Assembly: GCF_003751805.1 (NCBI RefSeq)
Contig: NZ_RKHQ01000001.1
Span: forward strand, 310,001 to 374,000
Length of the DNA: 64,000 nt
Direction of reading: 5' to 3'
DNA from: Salana multivorans
GTDB taxonomy: Bacteria > Actinomycetota > Actinomycetes > Actinomycetales > Beutenbergiaceae
Part shown: positions 58,671 to 64,000 of the stretch, one piece after another
How the letters are laid out: each line of letters starts with the position of its first letter
How positions within the stretch are numbered: position 1 is the first letter of the stretch
Made by a program: the position numbers and the translations under genes
Notes under the pieces: generated by a model
Seen by the model: only the letters and a program-made list of their open reading frames with translations
What the model was told of the DNA's origin: nothing
Databases searched by the model: none

Positions 58671-60680
58671 TCAGGACCGCTCGTCGTCCTCCGGACGGGA
58701 CGGCCCGGTCGGGCCCTGGGGCCAGGCGGCGTCGCTCGCGGCGTCCGCGTCGGCCTCGTCCGGCCCCCACTCGCTGAGCGTGCGGGGCACGTCGCTGTCC
58801 GTGCCCGCCGACGCGGCCACCGGACGCTGCTCGGCGCGGCCGTCCAGCCCGAGGCCGACCTCGAGGAGCGCGGCCCGCAGCTCGCGGCGCTCGCGCTGCT
58901 TGTCCGGGTCGGGGACCGGGACGGCCGCGATGAGGCGCTGCGTGTAGGCCTCCCGCGGGGCGCGCAGGATCTCGTCCCGCGTCCCCTCCTCCACGATCCG
59001 TCCGTGCTGCATCACGACGATCCGGTCGGCGAGCAGGTCGATGACCGCGAGGTCGTGCGTGACGAACAGGCAGGCGAACTTGAGCTCGGCCTGGATCTGC
59101 TGGAACAGCTCGAGGACGTGCGACTGGACGGAGACGTCGAGCGCCGAGGTCGGCTCGTCCGCGACGAGCAGCTCGGGCCCGAGCGCGAGCGCCCGGGCGA
59201 TGCCGACGCGCTGCTTCTGGCCGCCCGACAGCTCGTGCGGGTAGCGGTTGCGGTAGGCCCGCGGCAGCTCGACCTGGTCCAGCAGCTCCTCGATCCGCTT
59301 CTGCAGCGCGTCGCCCTTGGCGAGGCCGGCCAGGTAGATCGGCTCACCGATCGACTCGCCGATCGGGAGCCGGGGGTTGAGCGAGGACGACGGGTCCTGG
59401 AACACCATGCCGACCTTGCGCCGCAGCTGCGCGCGCACCTTGCGGTCGCGCGTGCTCACGTCGATGCCGGCGACCGTCAGCGTGCCCTCGACGACGGGGA
59501 GCAGGCCGACGGCCGCCCGCCCGATGGTCGTCTTGCCGGAGCCGGACTCCCCGACCAGGCCGACGACCTCGCCCGGGCGGATCTCGAGGTTGGCGCCCTC
59601 GACCGCCCGGAACGCCGGGATCCGGCCCTGCTTGGGGTACTCGATCGCGACGTCCGCGAGCGTGAGGATCGGCGTCGTCCGGGCGAGCTCGTCCGAGCGC
59701 GCGGCCGCGGCCTCCGCCTTGGCGAGCGCCTCGGCGTTGGCCGCCTCGCGTCGGGCCATCTCCTCCGGGTCGACGTCGACGAGCGCGCTGCCCTCGCCGA
59801 CGGCGGAGGCGAGCGAGGCCGTGAGGTCGATGTCCGCGCCGCCGAGCGCCGGGACGGACGCGAGCAGCTCGCGCGTGTACGGGTGCTTCGGCTCGCTGAA
59901 GATCTCGTTCGACGTCCCGCGCTCGACGATGAGCCCGTGACGCATCACGATGATCTCGTCCGCCAGGTCGGCGACGACCCCCATGTCGTGCGTGATGAGG
60001 ATGACGGCGCTCTGGAGCTGGTCCTTGAGGTTGCGCATGAGGTCGAGGATCTCGGCCTGGACCGTGACGTCGAGCGCGGTGGTCGGCTCGTCGGCGATGA
60101 GCAGCTTCGGGTCGCAGGAGAGCGACTGGGCGATCATCGCGCGCTGCCGCTGCCCGCCGGAGAGCTGGTGGGGGTAGGACCGGAACGCCTTGACCGGGTC
60201 GGGCAGCTCCACCATCGTGAGCAGCTCGATCGCGCGGTCGCGGGCGGCGTCCGGGGAGAGCGGGTTGTGCAGCCGGAGCGTCTCGACGATCTGGTTGCCG
60301 ACCGTGTAGACGGGGTTGAGCGCCGTCATCGGCTCCTGGAAGATCATCGCGATCTCGTCGCCGCGGATGCCGCGCATCCGGGCCGGCGACATCCCCCGCA
60401 GCTCGCGGCCGGACAGCTTGACGCTGCCCGAGATGCGCGCGTTCTTCGGCAGCAGGTCGAGGATCGCCATCGACGAGACCGACTTGCCCGAGCCCGACTC
60501 GCCGACGATCGCGAGCACCTCGCCCGCGTGGACCGTGTAGCTCAGGTCGATCGCTGCCGGCACCCACTTGCGGTCCACGGCGAAGTCGACCGACAGGCCG
60601 GAGACCTCGAGGACGACGTCTCCGGTCGCGAGGTCCGGCGCCGCATCCACCGCGACGGCGGCGTAGCTGTTGTCGGTCAT
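58671..60680 (-). CDS. Peptide ABC transporter double ATPase (DppD-DppF type fusion)
   Basis: 669 residues from ATG 60680, six bases after AGGAGGT. Two complete ATPase halves: the first with GESGSGKS at 60-67, [13 protein letters not shown] and [11 protein letters not shown]; the second with a second GESGSGKT near residue 405, [15 protein letters not shown] and [11 protein letters not shown]. Both have the C-terminal extension typical of oligopeptide/dipeptide importers ([12 protein letters not shown]). It would energise the permeases DppB and DppC encoded upstream on the same strand. The PH-like gene lies between, on the other strand. Halves may have arisen by fusion of dppD and dppF. Confidence 0.93.
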   Translation of the reverse strand: MTDNSYAAVAVDAAPDLATGDVVLEVSGLSVDFAVDRKWVPAAIDLSYTVHAGEVLAIVGESGSGKSVSSMAILDLLPKNARISGSVKLSGRELRGMSPARMRGIRGDEIAMIFQEPMTALNPVYTVGNQIVETLRLHNPLSPDAARDRAIELLTMVELPDPVKAFRSYPHQLSGGQRQRAMIAQSLSCDPKLLIADEPTTALDVTVQAEILDLMRNLKDQLQSAVILITHDMGVVADLADEIIVMRHGLIVERGTSNEIFSEPKHPYTRELLASVPALGGADIDLTASLASAVGEGSALVDVDPEEMARREAANAEALAKAEAAAARSDELARTTPILTLADVAIEYPKQGRIPAFRAVEGANLEIRPGEVVGLVGESGSGKTTIGRAAVGLLPVVEGTLTVAGIDVSTRDRKVRAQLRRKVGMVFQDPSSSLNPRLPIGESIGEPIYLAGLAKGDALQKRIEELLDQVELPRAYRNRYPHELSGGQKQRVGIARALALGPELLVADEPTSALDVSVQSHVLELFQQIQAELKFACLFVTHDLAVIDLLADRIVVMQHGRIVEEGTRDEILRAPREAYTQRLIAAVPVPDPDKQRERRELRAALLEVGLGLDGRAEQRPVAASAGTDSDVPRTLSEWGPDEADADAASDAAWPQGPTGPSRPEDDERS

Positions 60681-60706
60681 CGGATACCTCCTGGGATCAT
60701 GCTGGA

Positions 60707-61354
60707 GTGAGAACACGCGGGGACGGACGCAACGACACCTCGACACCGGGCGGGACGTGGGTCTACCGACCCCGGAGCTCCTCGGTCTACGCCGCCATCC
60801 TCGCGGTGGTGCTGGCCGGCTGGACGTGGTCGACGCTGGCCGACGGGACGTTCCGGCCGCTGGTCGCGCTGCCGTGGCTGCTGTTCCTGGCTACCGCCGG
60901 GTACACGGTGTTCGTGCGGCCGAGAGTCGAGGTGGACGACGCCGGCGTCACGCTGGTCAACCCGCTGCGCACCGTCGTCGTGCCGTGGCCGGCGCTCGTG
61001 CACGTCAGCACGCGCTACGCGCTCACCCTGCACACGCCCGGTGGGAACCACCGCGCCTGGGCGGCGCCCGGCCCCGGCCGGCACGCCGCCACCATGTCCA
61101 CCGCCGTCGACGTGCGCGCGGTCAGCCGGACCGGCGGGAGCACCGGCAGCGTCGGCCTCGGCGACCTGCCGAGCTCGCCGTCCGGCGTCGCGGCCCACCA
61201 CGTGCGCGAGCGGTGGCAGAACCTCGTCGACGCCGGCGCCGTCGAGGCGGGCGTCGCCGAGGAGACCCCGGTGCGCACGCGCGTCGCGTGGCCGTGGGTC
61301 GCCGCGCTCGCCGTCACCGCACTGGTCGGCGTCGGCGCGGCCCTGCTCGGCTGA
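60707..61354 (+). CDS. PH-like domain membrane protein
   Basis: 215 residues from GTG 60707. Two helices at about 27-44 and 49-68 (VYAAILAVVLAGWTWSTL and LVALPWLLFLATAGYTVF) precede a bacterial PH-like region (VEVDDAGVTLVNPLRTVVVPWPALVHVSTRYALTLHT), and a third helix ends the protein (VAWPWVAALAVTALVGVGAALLG). The PH region is probably cytoplasmic. Bacterial PH proteins of this form are common in actinobacteria and mostly unstudied. The gene fills the space between dppC and the double ATPase in antisense, starting 26 bases from one and ending 5 bases from the other. Confidence 0.75.
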   Translation: MRTRGDGRNDTSTPGGTWVYRPRSSSVYAAILAVVLAGWTWSTLADGTFRPLVALPWLLFLATAGYTVFVRPRVEVDDAGVTLVNPLRTVVVPWPALVHVSTRYALTLHTPGGNHRAWAAPGPGRHAATMSTAVDVRAVSRTGGSTGSVGLGDLPSSPSGVAAHHVRERWQNLVDAGAVEAGVAEETPVRTRVAWPWVAALAVTALVGVGAALLG

Positions 61355-61359
61355 GGTCG

Positions 61360-62481
61360 TCACGACCCCAGCCCGCCGATGCCGAAGCCGCTCGAGCGCT
61401 GGTCCAGCGGCCGCGGCGGCCCGGACGTCGTGGCCCCGGCCTCCGACACGATCCGCGCATTGGCCTCGCGGCGACGCTCGGCCTCGCCCGTGTCGGCCAC
61501 GCGACGCAGGGAGATCTTCTTCTGCCGCGGGTCGAAGGCGTCGCGCAGACCGTCGCCGATGAAGTTGATGCAGAGGCAGATGACGATGATGAAGATGCCG
61601 GGGAACCAGAACAGCCAGGGCCGGGTGGAGAACGCGGCCTGGTTCTCGCTGATGAGCTTGCCGAGCGAGGTGTCCGGCGCCTGCACGCCGAAGCCCAGGT
61701 AGCTCAGCGCCGTCTCGGTGAGGATCGCCGCGGACATGAGCAGCGTCGTGTTGACCGTGATGACGCCGACGGCGTTCGGCAGGATGTGCTTGAAGATGAT
61801 CCGGTTGTTCGAGGCGCCGGCGAGCCGCGCGGCGTCGACGAACTCCCGCTCGCGCAGCGTGAGGAAGTCACCGCGGGTGAGACGCGCCATCCCGGTCCAG
61901 CTCACGAGGCCGAGGAAGACACCCAGCAGGAGAACGCCCCCGTCGGACGCGTTCTGCCCGACGACCGCCGCGGCGACGAGCGCCGGGATGATGATGATGA
62001 CGTCGGTGAACCGCATGAGGACGGTCTCGACCTTGCCGCGGAAGTAGCCCGAGCAGGCGCCGATGACGACCCCGACGAAGGCGGCGATGGCGCCGACGAC
62101 GACGGTGATGAAGAGCGAGATCTGGATCCCGCGCATCGTCATGGCGAAGTAGTCGCGCCCGACCGAGTCCTGGCCGAACGGGTGCTCGCCGAGCGAGAAC
62201 GGCCAGAGCTGGAGCGAGGGGCGGCCGCCGTCGACGAGCGTCGGGATCTTCCCGGCGTAGCCGTACTTCCACCAGCCGGGGATCGGGCCCAGGCCGATCG
62301 AGGTGATCGCGAGGATCACGACGAACGCGAGCACGACGATGGAGACCATGGCCCCGGTGTGGCCGCGGAACCGCTTGCGGACGATGGCGCCCTGGCTCAG
62401 GCCCTTGACGTCGTCGCCGTCCGTGCCGCCTGCCGCGGCGTCCACCGGACGGACGTTCTCGAGGTTCTCCGGGGAGCTCAT
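61360..62481 (-). CDS. dppC: Peptide ABC transporter permease DppC-like
   Basis: 373 residues from ATG 62481, overlapping dppB as ATGA. The OppC N-terminal region (GAIVRKRFRGHTGAMVSIVVLAFVVILAI) is followed by the binding-protein-dependent permease domain with five or six helices and the EAA loop around EFVDAARLAGASNNRIIFKHILPNAVGVI. The long loop after the first helix is typical of OppC/DppC. The tail after ISLRRVADTGEAERR is basic and Gly-rich. It forms the peptide channel with DppB. Confidence 0.93.
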   Translation of the reverse strand: MSSPENLENVRPVDAAAGGTDGDDVKGLSQGAIVRKRFRGHTGAMVSIVVLAFVVILAITSIGLGPIPGWWKYGYAGKIPTLVDGGRPSLQLWPFSLGEHPFGQDSVGRDYFAMTMRGIQISLFITVVVGAIAAFVGVVIGACSGYFRGKVETVLMRFTDVIIIIPALVAAAVVGQNASDGGVLLLGVFLGLVSWTGMARLTRGDFLTLREREFVDAARLAGASNNRIIFKHILPNAVGVITVNTTLLMSAAILTETALSYLGFGVQAPDTSLGKLISENQAAFSTRPWLFWFPGIFIIVICLCINFIGDGLRDAFDPRQKKISLRRVADTGEAERRREANARIVSEAGATTSGPPRPLDQRSSGFGIGGLGS

Positions 62482-64000
62482 GCCTTCACCCGCACTCTCG
62501 GGTCGAGGGCGGAGTACGCGAGGTCCGCCAGGAGGTTGAACACGACGGCCATGAGGCCCGTGACGAGGAAGAAGCCCATGACGGGGGGTGGATCGATGTT
62601 GCTGAGCCCCTGGATGAACAACGTGCCCATGCCCTGGATCGAGAAGATCCGCTCCGTGATGACGGCGCCACCGAGCAGGGCGCCGATGTCGAAGGCCACG
62701 ATGGTCGCGATCGGGATGAGCGCGTTGCGGAACGCGTGCCGCGTGACGACGACGCGCTCGGACAGGCCCTTCGCGCGCGCGGTCCGCACGTAGTCCTGGC
62801 TCATCACCTCGAGCATCGAGGCCCGCGAGTAGCGCGTGTAGGACGCGAGGGAGATGAGGACGAGGGCCGCGGTCGGCAGCACGAAGTGGGTGAACGTGTC
62901 GATGCCGGAGGTCCAGAAGTCGCCGTCGAGGCCGGCCGTCGAGGAGCCGATGGTCGCGATCGGGCGGCCGCGCACGCGCGGGTGCGACATGTACCCGGGC
63001 CAGGCCAGGAAGAACCGGTCGAGCGCCACGAGGAGGGCGACGAGGAAGCCGGTGAGCCCGGCCGCCTTCATCGACTGGCCACGGTCGTAGCCGCCCATGA
63101 GGTAGCCGACCAGGACGCTGGCCCCGACGGCGAGGGCGCACAGCCCGACCATGAGCCAGAACGTCGCGCGCTCGAACAGCGGGACCATCACGACCATCGC
63201 CACGAGGCCGAGCCCGACGGAGATGAGGCTGGACCACAGCGCCTTGCGGTTCTTCAGCCCGGCGAACAGGACCGTGGCGCCGAACGCGATGGCGACGCCG
63301 AACACGGCGACCAGCGGGATGCCGAGACCCGGGTAGAGGAACCACCTGCTCGCGGAGAGGTAGAACGCGACGCCGGCGCCCACGACGATCCCGCCGCCGA
63401 GGAACGCGAGCCGCCGCAGCCAGCTCCCGCTCGCGACGAGGAGAGCCAGCAGACCCGTGACGACGCCGATGCCGATGATCGCGCCGGGTGGGATGGTCGG
63501 GTCGACCAGGAAGTCGTTGAACCGGATCGCGCCGAACTCCTTGAGCAGCACCGCCACCCAGAAGGACGGCAGCGAGAAGAAGAGGAACGTGCCGAAGGTG
63601 ATGAGGTAGTCGAACCCCGAGTACTGCCGCAGGGCGGTCACGATGCCGATGGTGACGCCGAGGATGATGGCGAGCAGCGTCGCGGCCGTGACGAGCTGGA
63701 GCGTCGAGGGGATCGCCGCCCGGAGCAGGCTCGTGACGGGCAGGCCGCCCGTGTTCGTGCCGAGGTCACAGGTTCCGGCGAAGGGGGCGACGCACCCGAC
63801 CACCCCGCGCAGCCACAGGAAGTAGCGCGGGACCAGCGGCACGTCGAGGTGGAGCTTCGCCGAGCGGTCGGCCATCAGCTGGTCGCGGTTCGGGGCGTTG
63901 CTCTGGCGCAGCTCGCGGAGCGGGTCACCCGACCACGCGACGAGGCAGAAGACGACGAACGATGCTGCTAGCAGAATCAGCGCTGACTGCAGCAGCCTGC
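62478..64000 (-). CDS. dppB: Peptide ABC transporter permease DppB-like, with extra membrane helices (5' end outside window)
   Basis: The frame runs past the right edge; the ATG at 63875 is internal, since upstream codons to 64000 encode the normal DppB start (LLQSALILLAASFVVFCLVAW then SGDPLRELR). Over 500 residues are visible versus about 310-340 for typical DppB. The extra length lies at about 62991-63485: some six hydrophobic segments between the usual third and fourth helices. The flanks are canonical: FLFFSLPSFWVAVLL before, and THFVLPTAALVLISLASYTRYSRASMLEV, QDYVRTARAKGLSERVVVTRHAFRNALIPI (EAA loop) after. It overlaps dppC by 4 bases. Confidence 0.88.
   Translation of the reverse strand, partial: RLLQSALILLAASFVVFCLVAWSGDPLRELRQSNAPNRDQLMADRSAKLHLDVPLVPRYFLWLRGVVGCVAPFAGTCDLGTNTGGLPVTSLLRAAIPSTLQLVTAATLLAIILGVTIGIVTALRQYSGFDYLITFGTFLFFSLPSFWVAVLLKEFGAIRFNDFLVDPTIPPGAIIGIGVVTGLLALLVASGSWLRRLAFLGGGIVVGAGVAFYLSASRWFLYPGLGIPLVAVFGVAIAFGATVLFAGLKNRKALWSSLISVGLGLVAMVVMVPLFERATFWLMVGLCALAVGASVLVGYLMGGYDRGQSMKAAGLTGFLVALLVALDRFFLAWPGYMSHPRVRGRPIATIGSSTAGLDGDFWTSGIDTFTHFVLPTAALVLISLASYTRYSRASMLEVMSQDYVRTARAKGLSERVVVTRHAFRNALIPIATIVAFDIGALLGGAVITERIFSIQGMGTLFIQGLSNIDPPPVMGFFLVTGLMAVVFNLLADLAYSALDPRVRVKA

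Overview
The window is very GC-rich actinobacterial chromosome. Mycothiol synthesis (mshB), an acyl-CoA carboxylase with an epsilon subunit, two LCP ligases, an LPXTG surface protein and a UDP-galactopyranose mutase point to a Gram-positive of the Micrococcales, perhaps the Cellulomonadaceae/Promicromonosporaceae. That placement rests on gene content and style, not on a marker gene. I see no tRNA, rRNA, CRISPR array, insertion sequence or phage gene. Many genes start with GTG, overlap the previous stop as ATGA or GTGA, and several look leaderless (TANNNT, 6-7 bases, start codon).

Bases 1-14652 form a cell-wall glycopolymer locus. It opens with the tail of a galactofuranosyltransferase (GlfT2-like). 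Two paralogous cassettes follow, each a LicD-type phosphotransferase fused to an SAM methyltransferase plus a small coiled-coil protein, with three family-2 glycosyltransferases between them. A leftward trio (glf, an SDR oxidoreductase, an IspD/TarI-like cytidylyltransferase) and rightward tagD would supply UDP-galactofuranose, a CDP-linked compound and CDP-glycerol. A fourth GT2 and two LytR-CpsA-Psr ligases end the locus. I read it as a galactofuranose polymer modified with alditol-phosphate and methyl groups, then attached to peptidoglycan. This is the best candidate for an undescribed system here.

Bases 14653-30006 are mostly housekeeping: manA, purK-purE, a GtrA membrane protein, a two-component system with a small membrane protein, a class III cyclase, a 5'-truncated PIN-domain relic, birA, accD-accE, a DUF885 protein, a Maf pyrophosphatase and the biotin carboxylase/BCCP subunit. 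The leader of that last gene has an interlocked pair of inverted repeats. birA, accD, accE and the alpha subunit together make and biotinylate an acyl-CoA carboxylase.

Bases 30244-40178 hold one leftward gene of about 9.9 kb for a sortase-anchored protein with at least eleven consecutive DUF11-like repeats. Bases 40504-58629 carry dapD, a lysozyme-like membrane protein, gltA, dapC, fdxA, a lone SH3-like protein, then leftward typA, mshB (fused to a membrane domain), a flavin reductase and a VanW-family protein, and a rightward four-gene FtsX-type ABC operon.

Bases 58671-64000 carry a peptide-type ABC transporter (dppB-dppC and a double ATPase). A PH-like membrane protein gene lies in antisense between dppC and the ATPase gene. 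dppB has about six extra membrane helices and runs off the right edge.
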